A DNA stretch of 64,000 nt from positions 9,422 to 73,421 of the forward strand of contig JBFNJI010000038.1 of the NCBI GenBank assembly GCA_040793985.1. Direction: 5' to 3'. Position 1 is the first letter of the stretch. Every line of letters begins with the position of its first letter. The notes under the pieces were generated by a model that did not search any database, was not told the origin of the DNA, and saw only the letters and a program-made list of their open reading frames with translations. Source of the DNA: Thiodiazotropha sp040793985 (GTDB taxonomy: Bacteria; Pseudomonadota; Gammaproteobacteria; Chromatiales; Chromatiaceae). Below, in pieces: positions 45,684-52,845 of this stretch. The translations under genes were made by a program, and so were the position numbers.

Positions 45684-46115
45684 TCACTTCTCGCTATCCC
45701 CTTTTTTATTCCTTCTCTTGCGCGCGAACGCCATTGCGCCAAGCCCAATCGTCATCAAGCCCAGGGTCGCAGGTTCAGGAATCGAGACCGGCGGATTGTC
45801 CCCGCCGCGAGGTGGATAGTAGCCATTCGGTCCGCAATCCTCCTGATCGCAATAGACTACACGTTTCTTCTTCGCGACCTTCTTCTTGGCCACCTTCTTC
45901 TTCGTAGCCACTTTCTTCTTGGCTACCTTCTTTTTCGTCGCTACCTTTTTCTTGGCAACCTTCTTTTTCGCAGCCACCTTCTTCTTTGTAACAAGAGAAG
46001 GCGACTCAGTATTGGCGGAAGCATGCTCTGTCAGAAGTGCCGCCGGTAAAACTGCCGATGCTGTTAGAACACCAAGTTCCTTTAAGAATTTTCTGCGGTC
46101 TTCCTTCTTGCTCAT
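45684..46115 (-). CDS. PEP-CTERM surface protein with Tat-like leader and polylysine repeat
   Basis: A 143-residue protein in four parts. The leader has a twin-arginine motif (DRRKFLK, Arg7-Arg8) and a hydrophobic stretch ending EHASA. Residues 44-85 hold eight KKK clusters spaced five or six apart (KKKVA/KKKVAT units, 24 lysines). A short part follows with two cysteines and Pro/Gly (YCDQEDCGPNGYYPPRGG). The C-terminus is a PEP-CTERM sorting tail: IPEPATLG, a membrane helix, then ARKRRNKK. PEP-CTERM tails are cut by an exosortase, which is not in this window. The ATG at 46115 is chosen because GGGGAAAA precedes it; a GTG at 46130 is less likely. A sigma-54 promoter lies upstream. The polycation may bind acidic polysaccharide or DNA (inference). 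Confidence 0.9.
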   Translation of the reverse strand: MSKKEDRRKFLKELGVLTASAVLPAALLTEHASANTESPSLVTKKKVAAKKKVAKKKVATKKKVAKKKVATKKKVAKKKVAKKKRVVYCDQEDCGPNGYYPPRGGDNPPVSIPEPATLGLMTIGLGAMAFARKRRNKKGDSEK

Positions 46116-46153
46116 ATCGCTTTTCCCCACGTGCCGGTTTACTCAGGAGTTAA

Positions 46154-46169
46154 AGCAATATGCAAGCCA
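46154..46169 (-). promoter_or_regulatory. Sigma-54 promoter of the PEP-CTERM gene
   Basis: Reading the minus strand from 46169, TGGCTT-N5-TTGCT matches the -24/-12 consensus TGGCAC-N5-TTGCW, including the invariant GG and GC ten bases apart. The predicted start of transcription is near 46143, leaving a leader of about 28 nt before the ATG at 46115. AT-rich DNA continues upstream, with a TGT-N11-ACA element near 46228-46246 as a possible activator site. PrsR, encoded in this window, is a sigma-54 activator. Confidence 0.75.
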
Positions 46170-46273
46170 GTTTTATTTTTTGGTTATTATCAATGAGATA
46201 TTTATTGCGTTTTTATTTTTACGTCAATGACTGTAAATAATTCTGACACTAAAACCGGAAGAACTTCAGGTGT

Positions 46274-46435
46274 TTAATGGAAATCTGATGAAGACCCAAA
46301 GCCTATTCTGAGGACAGATTTCAGGTCGTTGCGGTAACTCCACTTTAAGCGCTCAAGGAATGCAGCCGCGACATCGAATTGACCGCCCTGCTTGGGAAAA
46401 TCCACCACCCAATCCGGGTAAAACCGACCAGGACA
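46274..46435 (-). pseudogene. Possible 3' gene remnant (no start codon)
   Basis: A 53-codon open stretch on the minus strand from just after a TAG at 46436-46438 to a TAA at 46274-46276. It reads like real protein (GRFYPDWVVDFPKQGG, then AAFLERLKWSYRNDLKS and VLRIGFGSSSDFH) but has no ATG, GTG or TTG near its beginning and no ribosome site. It is best explained as the C-terminal fragment of a decayed gene. I do not recognise the family. Confidence 0.35.
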
Positions 46436-46683
46436 CTAGAATCGATCCGTACGATCTGTACGCCCTGACGAACGACAGATGTCATGGATAGAGCCTGGCC
46501 TCACGGTGCCGAGGATCCCGGCTTCTAGAGGTTCCACACCCTTTTTAAATCATATATCTGTGAACGTGCGAGGTTGAGAAGCCACGCGACCTACAGGTGA
46601 TGATAGCGGTACTTGACAACTCTAAATAATAAGTAATTCATAATACAGTTGTTATCTGATTTATTTCGTTTTTCTTACTTTTT

Positions 46684-46702
46684 AGGTAATTTTGTATTAC
46701 CT
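46684..46702 (+). repeat. AT-rich inverted repeat upstream of the 37-residue ORF
   Basis: AGGTAAT (46684-46690), a five-base spacer, then ATTACCT (46696-46702). It lies about 100 bases before the small ORF and may be an operator or an mRNA leader hairpin. A TTGACA occurs further upstream at 46613-46618, but no well-spaced -10 follows. Confidence 0.4.
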
Positions 46703-46803
46703 TATGCTTAGCGCTGTTTTGTGTTACTCACTACACAGGACAGCGATTGAGCTAACAAAATAAAGAATTTTAAGATCCCACCAAATGAGGGCAGGAGCAG
46801 AAA

Positions 46804-46917
46804 ATGACTACATTGTTAAACCGATTCGGTAATATCTGTGTCTGGTGCATCGCTACTGGACTGACGATTCTGGCTGTGGTGACCACATCAGTATTGATCT
46901 GGTTATACTTTATATAA
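46804..46917 (+). CDS. 37-residue single-pass membrane protein
   Basis: ATG at 46804 with AGGAG eight bases upstream opens a 37-codon frame: MTTLLNRFGNICVWCIATG, then a hydrophobic helix (LTILAVVTTSVLIWLYFI) and TAA. There are two cysteines just before the helix. It stands alone, followed after about 115 bases by a strong terminator, as expected for a short dedicated transcript. Small membrane proteins of this kind often modulate larger membrane complexes; nothing here tells which one. Too short for standard gene calling, but the ribosome site, helix and terminator support it. Confidence 0.6.
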   Translation: MTTLLNRFGNICVWCIATGLTILAVVTTSVLIWLYFI

Positions 46918-47033
46918 CCGGCACTCAGGAAGTGCTGATTGATTGTTCATCCCAGACCAAACAGAGTTCCGTAAGCGCAGTCAAGCTTATCCCTGTTACA
47001 TAATAACAAAACCGGTTCATACACATTACACAG

Positions 47034-47053
47034 AGGGCTTCGGCCCTTTTTTT
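47034..47053 (+). terminator. Intrinsic terminator with TTCG tetraloop
   Basis: AGGGC-TTCG-GCCCT stem-loop (47034-47047) followed by a run of seven T residues. It ends the transcript that carries the 37-residue ORF. Confidence 0.9.
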
Positions 47054-47062
47054 ATTTCCTTT

Positions 47063-47277
47063 GATATCTCCAAATACCGAGTGGTAATTTTGATTGTCGT
47101 GCCCGCTATCTTTTAACCGTGAAACCTAAGGCTAACCCTCCAAAGAGTTGCTGATACTTGCACACCAATCCTTCTGGAGAATTTTTATTTTAGAGAAAAA
47201 ACGACGACTTCAGTACGCCTGCTGTTTGAGAGGGAATCAGATGCTTCGCCCGCTACTTGCCGCAGAGGCGAGATGGT
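47063..47277 (+). repeat. Direct repeat copy A (~215 bp)
   Basis: Starts at GATATC and ends AGATGGT. It aligns along its length with copy B at 48444-48648: shared blocks include GGTAATTTTGATTGT, CGCCTGCTGTTTGAGAG and CCGCAGAGGCGAGATGG, with small gaps between. By eye roughly two thirds to three quarters of positions agree. No ORF is shared. Similarity ends at TGGT; in copy B this is the ACCA end of tRNA-Leu read on the other strand. After copy A comes GGGGTCAGGTTCGC, which is not tRNA sequence. Confidence 0.8.
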
Positions 47278-47547
47278 TAACGGGGTCAGGTTCGCATTAT
47301 TTGTCTAGTTTTTTGTTACTGCCGGTTTATCCAAAAGGCGGTCACTGGGATGCTGCTCTCGGCACTCTTCAGTAAACAAAATACCCTCACACGCTAGCGC
47401 TTCCCTGACAGGTTCTAACGCTGTAGTGCCACACTTGAACTTACAAGGCGCGCAGGCGAACAAATAGCGTTATGGACAGTTCCCTGTAAGCTCCATGTCG
47501 TTTGCTCGAGCTTGAGGCACTCTGCCGCCAAGTGGGTTTCGATCGAT
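47278..47547. other. Non-coding stretch after repeat copy A
   Basis: About 270 bases with no supported gene. It holds GGGGTCAGGTTCGCATTATTTG near 47282-47302, which resembles sequence often left by mobile repeat elements, and the 3' flank of the small secreted protein gene. I see no terminator or promoter I can defend. Confidence 0.4.
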
Positions 47548-47979
47548 TTATTCAGCCTCGGAAGCAGTTGCCCCTTCGGCCGTTGCTGCCTCACCTGCCG
47601 CTGCACCTGTCGTCGATGCTCCCGTGGATTGGCTTTTTACCTGGTTACGCGTGCTTCTCCCCGGGCGTTTTTCCGGATACTTCTCGTAGTAGGATTCCTC
47701 CATCGTCTTGAATCCGTACTTTGCAATCAGCGCATCGTAGATGTCGCAGGATTTCTGGTGCTCACCTTTTTCGGCATGAGCCTCGGCAATCTTCACCTGC
47801 TCGCCGATATCACTGGAGGTCGCATGATTCATCTTACCGGCGAGCGTCAGGTCCAGCATACCCTTGGTAACAGTCTGATATTTACCGAGCGGCGTACCTC
47901 CACTGTTGCATTCACCGCCCCAGGAAACAAGGGGAGTCAACAAAACCAACACTACCGCACTGCTACTGAATCTGTTCAT
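47548..47979 (-). CDS. Small secreted hypothetical protein with Ala/Glu-rich tail
   Basis: A 143-residue protein with a signal peptide (MNRFSSSAVVLVLLTPLVSWGG) and a mature part containing two cysteines, DIGEQVKIAEAHAEKGEHQKSCDIYDALI (one TPR-like helix pair) and YGFKTMEESYYEKYPEKRPG. The last ~30 residues are low-complexity Ala, Gly, Glu and Thr. AAGAGGC precedes the ATG at 47979. It sits alone between the two direct repeats. Family not recognised; a periplasmic protein is likely. Confidence 0.75.
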   Translation of the reverse strand: MNRFSSSAVVLVLLTPLVSWGGECNSGGTPLGKYQTVTKGMLDLTLAGKMNHATSSDIGEQVKIAEAHAEKGEHQKSCDIYDALIAKYGFKTMEESYYEKYPEKRPGRSTRNQVKSQSTGASTTGAAAGEAATAEGATASEAE

Positions 47980-48443
47980 AGCTGCCTCTTTTGATTACTG
48001 TTGGTCGATTCGTGAAAAGGTATAGGGAGAATAACCACACCACCCCTGCGTATCAAGGCAGAAAACTCAAGGTAGGATCTACCGAAACGTCCTTATATAC
48101 GGCCTCAATCGATTCATCAACATGGCGTCCCGATTGAATCAACCCCCTCCCGCTGCCTTCCTGGCGATCCGACTTAATTCGGTCCGCATGTCACCAGGCA
48201 GCCTATCCCTCTTTATCCGTAACCTGGAGAGAGGTATGAGAACCCGATGCTATGCAAACCGACCCGACCTAAGTAAGGCCCGCGTAACAGTCAGCGGTTC
48301 TGTGGGTGACAGGATTCCAGGCCCTGCCAATAGACACATGATTAGCCTTCTGATTGGGATCTGTTAGTGTGCAATGTGGCCTGTGCACGCTGACCTGATT
48401 GCCAAGATCGATTCTGCACCTGGACAAAGGCTTTGACTCGATC
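47980..48443. other. Non-coding stretch before repeat copy B
   Basis: About 460 bases upstream of the secreted protein gene, presumably with its promoter near 47990-48060. The rest shows short open frames on both strands with no ribosome sites or protein-like composition. No repeats or RNA genes were recognised apart from the start of copy B. Confidence 0.5.
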
Positions 48444-48648
48444 GATATCGTCAAAAAACCGAGCGGTAATTTTGATTGTAGCGCCCGACACTTTTTAACT
48501 GCGGAACCGGAGACAGACCCTTCCAAAAATTGCTGTTACTTGTGTAGCCACCCATCTGGAGTAAATTTTGTAAACCGACGATTTAATGCGCCTGCTGTTT
48601 GAGAGAACGAGATGTTTCGAGCGTTATTTACCGCAGAGGCGAGATGGT
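48444..48648 (+). repeat. Direct repeat copy B (~205 bp), abuts tRNA-Leu
   Basis: Second copy of the repeat at 47063-47277, same orientation. Its last four bases (TGGT, 48645-48648) are the CCA end and discriminator base of tRNA-Leu read on the opposite strand, so the repeat is the 3' flank of that tRNA gene. The two copies bracket about 1.2 kb holding the small secreted protein. Confidence 0.8.
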
Positions 48649-48731
48649 GCCCGGGGCCGGAATCGAACCGGCACGACCCGAAGGTCGAGAGATTTTAAGT
48701 CTCTTGCGTCTACCAATTTCGCCACCCGGGC
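48645..48731 (-). tRNA. tRNA-Leu (anticodon TAA)
   Basis: An 87-nt class II tRNA with CCA encoded. Acceptor GCCCGGG pairs with CCCGGGC, anticodon loop CTTAAAA with anticodon TAA, a long variable arm closed by CGACC/GGTCG, and T arm GCCGG-TTCGATT-CCGGC. It lies 37 bases downstream of tRNA-Cys and is probably co-transcribed with it. Confidence 0.97.
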
Positions 48732-48768
48732 GGCGGGAAGCAGGTGTGATGGCGACAGGGTAAGGAGA

Positions 48769-48842
48769 TGGAGGCTGAGCCCGGAATCGAACCGAGGTCC
48801 ACGGCTTTGCAGGCCGCTGCATAACCACTCTGCCACTCAGCC
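48769..48842 (-). tRNA. tRNA-Cys (anticodon GCA)
   Basis: A 74-nt tRNA with CCA encoded. Acceptor GGCTGAG pairs with CTCAGCC, discriminator U73 as expected for cysteine tRNAs, anticodon loop CTGCAAA with GCA, T arm with GGTTCGATTCC. First of a Cys-Leu pair. Confidence 0.97.
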
Positions 48843-48852
48843 TAAAGGGTCC

Positions 48853-48881
48853 ATTCTATCACCTATTGCAGATGAATCGAA
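48853..48881 (-). promoter_or_regulatory. Possible promoter for tRNA-Cys/tRNA-Leu
   Basis: Minus strand TTCGAT (48881-48876), a 17-base spacer and TAGAAT (48858-48853), eleven bases before the tRNA-Cys 5' end. The -10 is good; the -35 matches only three of six positions. Confidence 0.5.
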
Positions 48882-48917
48882 TGCTGATGTCCCTGGGTAT
48901 TCAGGGATTGCTCAAAG

Positions 48918-48943
48918 AAAAAAGGCCCCGGGGTGCCGAGGCC
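48918..48943 (-). terminator. Terminator of tRNA-Gly
   Basis: An eight-base-pair GC stem with one G-U pair (48924-48931 with 48936-48943, four-base loop) followed on the minus strand by six uridines. It lies 11 bases past the tRNA-Gly 3' end and separates it from the tRNA-Cys/Leu unit. The flanking T tract at 48943-48948 would allow it to work on the plus strand as well. Confidence 0.88.
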
Positions 48944-48953
48944 TTTTTCAACT

Positions 48954-49029
48954 TGGAGCGGGAAACGAGATTCGAACTCGCGACCCCAACCTTGGCAAGG
49001 TTGTGCTCTACCAACTGAGCTATTCCCGC
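48954..49029 (-). tRNA. tRNA-Gly (anticodon GCC)
   Basis: A 76-nt tRNA with CCA encoded. Acceptor GCGGGAA pairs with TTCCCGC, discriminator U73, D arm AGCTCAGTTGGTAGAGC, anticodon loop TTGGCAA with GCC, T arm GAGTTCGAATCTC. Confidence 0.97.
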
Positions 49030-49048
49030 TTTGTTCTGGGAAGGGCGT

Positions 49049-49076
49049 ATTGTAGCTACAGTTCGTCGTCTGTCAA
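49049..49076 (-). promoter_or_regulatory. Sigma-70 promoter of tRNA-Gly
   Basis: Minus strand TTGACA (49076-49071), a 16-base spacer, TACAAT (49054-49049) and a GC-rich stretch after it (ACGCCC), the pattern of a stringently controlled stable-RNA promoter. The tRNA begins 20 bases downstream. Confidence 0.82.
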
Positions 49077-49113
49077 GCCCGCAACAGGGCTGGAGTGGCT
49101 CCCGCTGGAGCTG

Positions 49114-49554
49114 TTATGGACGGGCTTTGTAGGGCAGTGTGATCACGATCTCGCCCTCTTTTTCCGTTCTCTGCAGCGCTGTCACATCGGCATCCCAGGG
49201 CAGTCTGAAGCGCCGGCGCATCGAAGAGGAGGAACTGGAGAAGCTATAACTGCGCTCGTTGCGGTTCTCCACGCGATGGGCCTCCTGGTTCTCGACCAGC
49301 AGCGAACGACCGTCCACGCTAACCTGGATCGACTCGGGTGAGTAGCCCTGGAGGCGGATACGCAGATGGTAACCCGTGTCATCCTGATCCTGCTTGAAGC
49401 TGACGCGTCGCTGTACATTGAAGGATGTCGGGCCTTGACCGGCCCGGTCGTAGGACGACATGCCGGGATGATAATAGCCGGGAGGTTGCGCATAGAGTTG
49501 CGTGGCGGCCACAACCATGAAGATGAGACTGATTGTGAGAAACAGACTTTTCAT
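49114..49554 (-). CDS. Periplasmic Hsp20/alpha-crystallin-like protein
   Basis: A 146-residue protein with a signal peptide (MKSLFLTISLIFMVVAATQLYAQ) followed by an alpha-crystallin-type domain: YHLRIRLQGYSPESIQVSVDGRSLLVE, then RRRFRLPWDADVTALQRTEKEGEIVITLPY. The mature N-terminus is Pro/Tyr/Gly-rich. Most Hsp20 proteins are cytoplasmic, so export is unusual. AGGAGG precedes the ATG. A 12-bp palindrome, GCTAAGCTTAGC, lies 37 bases upstream (49591-49602). Confidence 0.87.
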   Translation of the reverse strand: MKSLFLTISLIFMVVAATQLYAQPPGYYHPGMSSYDRAGQGPTSFNVQRRVSFKQDQDDTGYHLRIRLQGYSPESIQVSVDGRSLLVENQEAHRVENRNERSYSFSSSSSSMRRRFRLPWDADVTALQRTEKEGEIVITLPYKARP

Positions 49555-49590
49555 CCTAAACCTCCTCTAATAACTTCAATATCCCCTATA

Positions 49591-49602
49591 GCTAAGCTTA
49601 GC
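49591..49602 (-). promoter_or_regulatory. 12-bp perfect palindrome upstream of the Hsp20-like gene
   Basis: GCTAAGCTTAGC, flanked on the minus strand by TTGAAA before it and TATAGGGG after it. The -35/-10-like hexamers are only 13 bases apart, too close for sigma-70, so I call this a possible operator rather than a promoter. Confidence 0.4.
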
Positions 49603-49650
49603 ATTTCAAGGATCCGGGAATAGCGGTTGCGTCGGGTATGGGCCACCTGT

Positions 49651-50235
49651 CTACTTCTGTTCCAGCGATCCGCTCATGCGGCGTTCACCCAACAGGCTGG
49701 GCCAGGCGGCACGGAGATAGATCACCATTGACCAGAGGGTGAGAATGGCCGCTATGTAGAGCAGCACGAAACCGACGGTGTAGATGGGTATGCCCCAAAG
49801 CGGCTTCTCATAGATCAACAGCAGGATAGCTACCATCTGCACCGCGGTCTTGAACTTGCCGATCAGGGAGACCGCCACCATGGTCCTGGCACCGAGTTCG
49901 GCCATCCACTCACGCAGCGCGGATATGGTGATCTCCCGGCCGATGATCACCGCGGCGGGTATGGCGAATGCCGGGGTCGGCTCCGATTGCACCAGCAGCA
50001 ACAGTGAGACAGCCACCATCAGCTTGTCCGCCACCGGATCGAGAAAGGCGCCGAAGGGTGAAACCTGTCCCCAGCGCCTGGCCAGATAGCCGTCAAACCA
50101 GTCGGTGACCGCGGCAACCGAGAATACCACCGCACAGCTGAACCGGGCCCACTCCACGGGCAGGTAGAAGAGCACCACGAACACCGGTATCAAGACAATC
50201 CGCAAGAGTGTGAGAACGTTAGGAATATTCCACAT
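49651..50235 (-). CDS. pgsA: CDP-diacylglycerol--glycerol-3-phosphate 3-phosphatidyltransferase
   Basis: A 194-residue inner-membrane enzyme that makes phosphatidylglycerophosphate, the committed step to phosphatidylglycerol and cardiolipin. It starts MWNIPNVLTLLRIVLIPVFV and carries the CDP-alcohol phosphatidyltransferase motif D-G-x2-A-R-x8-G-x3-D-x3-D in WFDGYLARRWGQVSPFGAFL and the following DPVAD. It is nine bases downstream of uvrC, the standard gammaproteobacterial order uvrY-uvrC-pgsA. Confidence 0.97.
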   Translation of the reverse strand: MWNIPNVLTLLRIVLIPVFVVLFYLPVEWARFSCAVVFSVAAVTDWFDGYLARRWGQVSPFGAFLDPVADKLMVAVSLLLLVQSEPTPAFAIPAAVIIGREITISALREWMAELGARTMVAVSLIGKFKTAVQMVAILLLIYEKPLWGIPIYTVGFVLLYIAAILTLWSMVIYLRAAWPSLLGERRMSGSLEQK

Positions 50236-50244
50236 TATTGGCCA

Positions 50245-52068
50245 CTAACCCTTATCATGAAATGCGTGGTATATCTGCTCCGCCAAGGCTGTACTGATAC
50301 CCTCGACACTGGATATATCCTCAATCCCTGCTCTTGAGAGCTCTTGCAGACCGCCAAACTGCTTCATCAGCCGCTGTCTGCGCTTGGGACCTATACCGGG
50401 TATCTGCTCCAGAACAGAGCGGTTTCGGGTCTTCGAGCGTCGCTGTCGATGCGCTGTGATCGCAAAGCGATGGGCTTCATCCCGGATCTGTTGGATCAAA
50501 TGCAATGCCGCTGAATCAGCTGGCAGTATAATGGGTGCCTTGCGCCCCAACAAGAAGAGCTGTTCCATTCCGGCCCTGCGGTCGACTCCTTTTGCCACCC
50601 CCACCAGGATCAAACCCGATACCCCCAAGTCCTGCAGGCGCTCATGTACAGCACTGATCTGGCCCTTGCCGCCGTCGATAAATAGCACATCGGGGAGTGC
50701 CGCTTCGCCTTTCTTTATCCTTCGGTAGCGTCTGTCCAGGGCCTGGGCCATGGCGGCATAGTCATCCCCCGGGGTTATGCCATCGATGTTGAATCGCCGG
50801 TAGTCCGACTTCAACGGCCCCTGCTCATTGAATACGACGCAGGAGGCGACTGTCGACTCCCCCCGGGTGTGACTGATATCGAAGCACTCCATGCGCTCCG
50901 GCACTGCCTGCAGCTGCAGTACCTGTTGCAGGGCCTGCAACCGCTCCTCCATGCCGGCCTGGGCATTGAGTCTCGCCTGCAGCGCCAGTTCCGCGTTTCC
51001 CTGGGCCATCTTCAACCAGCGGGCACGCTCTCCCCGCACCCTGCTGCTGATGCGGACCCGCTTCTTCGCCTGCTGAGTCAACACCTCCTGCAGCAGTGTC
51101 TGCTCCTCCAGCGCCAGACTGAGGATGATCTCGTTGGGCACCGGTTTTTCCAGGTAGTATTGAGAGACGAATGCCTGCAGGATCGTCGCTTCGGAGGCAT
51201 CCCCCGGTGCCGAGGGATAGAACGACTTGTTGCCGAGATTGCGCCCCGAGCGAATGTAAAAGACCTGGATGCAGACACTCCCACCCTGTCGGGCAAGGGC
51301 AACTATGTCCAGATCGCCCCCCTCGCCGCTGACATACTGCTTCTCCTGGATTCGCCTCAGGTGCTTGATCTGGTCCCGGTAGAGTGCCGCCTGCTCGAAG
51401 TTGAGTGCGTCGGAGGCCCGCTCCATACGCTCCACCAGCTCATCGACGACCTGGCTGGTCTTGCCCTCCAGAAACAGCACCGCATGGTGAACATCCTCCC
51501 CATAGGCCTGCGCCGACACCAGGCCGACACAGGGACCAGTACAGCGTTTGATCTGGTATTGCAGACAGGCCCGCGAACGGTTACGGAAGAAGCTCTCCTC
51601 GCATTGGCGCACCGGAAACAGCTTTTGCAGCACCTGCAGGGTTTCCCGCGTCGATGCGGCGCTCGGATAGGGCCCGAAAAAGCGCCCCTTGCCCCGCCGC
51701 GCCCCCCGCCTGAAAGAGAGCGCGGGGTAGGTATGATCACTGGAGAGATAGATATAGGGATAGCTCTTATCATCCCGCAGCAGCACGTTGTACTTGGGTT
51801 TGAGAGACTTGATCAGGTGGTTCTCGAGCAGCAGGGCCTCGGCTTCCGTATGGGTGACGATGACCTCTATCTGCGCGATCTGCGTCACCATCAACTGGAT
51901 TCGTTGATTGAGGCTACGGGTGAAATAGCTGCTGACCCGTTTTTTCAGATTCCTCGCCTTGCCCACATAGAGCACACCAGCCTCGGCATCGACCATGCGA
52001 TAGACCCCCGGCCTGGTGGTCAGGTTCTTGAGAAAACTTGCGTGGTCGAATGCTTGCCGTTGCTGCAT
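50245..52068 (-). CDS. uvrC: Excinuclease ABC subunit C
   Basis: A 607-residue nuclease that makes both incisions in nucleotide excision repair. N-terminal GIY-YIG domain (PGVYRMVDAEAGVLYVGKARNLKKRV), UVR motif near 200-235 (NFEQAALYRDQIKHL), the RNase H-like nuclease domain with MECFDISHTRGESTVASCVVF and VLFIDGGKGQISAV, and two helix-hairpin-helix motifs at the end (LEQIPGIGPKRRQRLMKQFGG). Full length for the family. Confidence 0.97.
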   Translation of the reverse strand: MQQRQAFDHASFLKNLTTRPGVYRMVDAEAGVLYVGKARNLKKRVSSYFTRSLNQRIQLMVTQIAQIEVIVTHTEAEALLLENHLIKSLKPKYNVLLRDDKSYPYIYLSSDHTYPALSFRRGARRGKGRFFGPYPSAASTRETLQVLQKLFPVRQCEESFFRNRSRACLQYQIKRCTGPCVGLVSAQAYGEDVHHAVLFLEGKTSQVVDELVERMERASDALNFEQAALYRDQIKHLRRIQEKQYVSGEGGDLDIVALARQGGSVCIQVFYIRSGRNLGNKSFYPSAPGDASEATILQAFVSQYYLEKPVPNEIILSLALEEQTLLQEVLTQQAKKRVRISSRVRGERARWLKMAQGNAELALQARLNAQAGMEERLQALQQVLQLQAVPERMECFDISHTRGESTVASCVVFNEQGPLKSDYRRFNIDGITPGDDYAAMAQALDRRYRRIKKGEAALPDVLFIDGGKGQISAVHERLQDLGVSGLILVGVAKGVDRRAGMEQLFLLGRKAPIILPADSAALHLIQQIRDEAHRFAITAHRQRRSKTRNRSVLEQIPGIGPKRRQRLMKQFGGLQELSRAGIEDISSVEGISTALAEQIYHAFHDKG

Positions 52069-52212
52069 GGATCAGCCATATCTTTGCTTTTAGAGACTTG
52101 GCGATATTACCAAGCTTTGCCCCAGATACGACAGAAGACCAGGGTGAGCCGTCACCCCGGGGTGGCAGAGTGGCTGCAGCGCTGTTACGGAATACGGCGC
52201 AGAGACAAAACG

Positions 52213-52845
52213 TCAACAATTCTCGAGTATCGACCTGGCGCGTTGAAAGACCTGTTTGAACATCGCCGGGGTAAGCCGGCGGGTCTGGGTGTTGTAGCGA
52301 CTGCAGTGATAGGAGTCGATCATCAGCTGGTTATCACTCAGCCGGTGCTCCCTGGCGTGGGCAAAGGGAAAGGCCTTCTGCCTGAGCCCAAGGGCCTTGA
52401 TCACAGCCTGGTGGGCGATCGATCCCAAGCTGAGGATCAGGCTGTTCGCCGGCATTCGATCCAGTTCCTTACGCAGGTAGCGGTTGCACTCATTGATTTC
52501 ACTGCCCACCGGCTTGTTCTGGGGCGGCAGGCATTTCACCGCGTTGGTGATCCTGCAGTCGTGGAGCTCAAGACCGTCATTTCGCGAACTGGCCTCGGGC
52601 TGATTCGAAAAACCGAAATCGTACAGGGACTGGTAGAGCAGGATACCTGCATGATCGCCGGTAAAGGGACGACCCGTGGCATTGGCCCCATGCAGACCGG
52701 GGGCAAGACCGACCACCAGGAAGCGCGCATCGGCATCGCCGAACGGTGCCACCGGCGCGGCGTGATAGTCGGGATAATCGACCTTCACCTGATCAAGAAA
52801 ATCAGCCAGACGCGGGCAGCGTCGGCACTTGGCATTGAAGGTCAT
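52213..52845 (-). CDS. Uracil-DNA glycosylase, family 5 (UDGb-like)
   Basis: A 210-residue base-excision glycosylase. Motif 1 GLAPGLHGANATGRPFTGDHAG is characteristic of family 5 (UDGb), with Ala and Gly in place of the usual catalytic Asp/Asn. Four N-terminal and central cysteines (CRRC near 7-10 plus later ones) can hold the Fe-S cluster of this class. Motif 2 region is HCSRYNTQTRRL. It overlaps uvrY by four bases (ATGA), so it is coupled to it and inserted between uvrY and uvrC, making a DNA-repair cluster. Confidence 0.9.
   Translation of the reverse strand: MTFNAKCRRCPRLADFLDQVKVDYPDYHAAPVAPFGDADARFLVVGLAPGLHGANATGRPFTGDHAGILLYQSLYDFGFSNQPEASSRNDGLELHDCRITNAVKCLPPQNKPVGSEINECNRYLRKELDRMPANSLILSLGSIAHQAVIKALGLRQKAFPFAHAREHRLSDNQLMIDSYHCSRYNTQTRRLTPAMFKQVFQRARSILENC

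Noticed and set aside
45886..46230. Phe-rich plus-strand frame opposite the polylysine repeat
   Set aside because: FFFVATFFLATFF is the complement of the KKKVA codons; an artefact of the repeat.
48269..48526. 85-codon minus-strand frame across the start of repeat copy B
   Set aside because: No ribosome site; the frame is not kept in copy A; composition not protein-like.
52155..52205. tRNA-like start GGGGTGGCAGAGTGGCTGCAGCGC
   Set aside because: It resembles a tRNA 5' half, but no anticodon stem or T arm with GGTTCGA follows.
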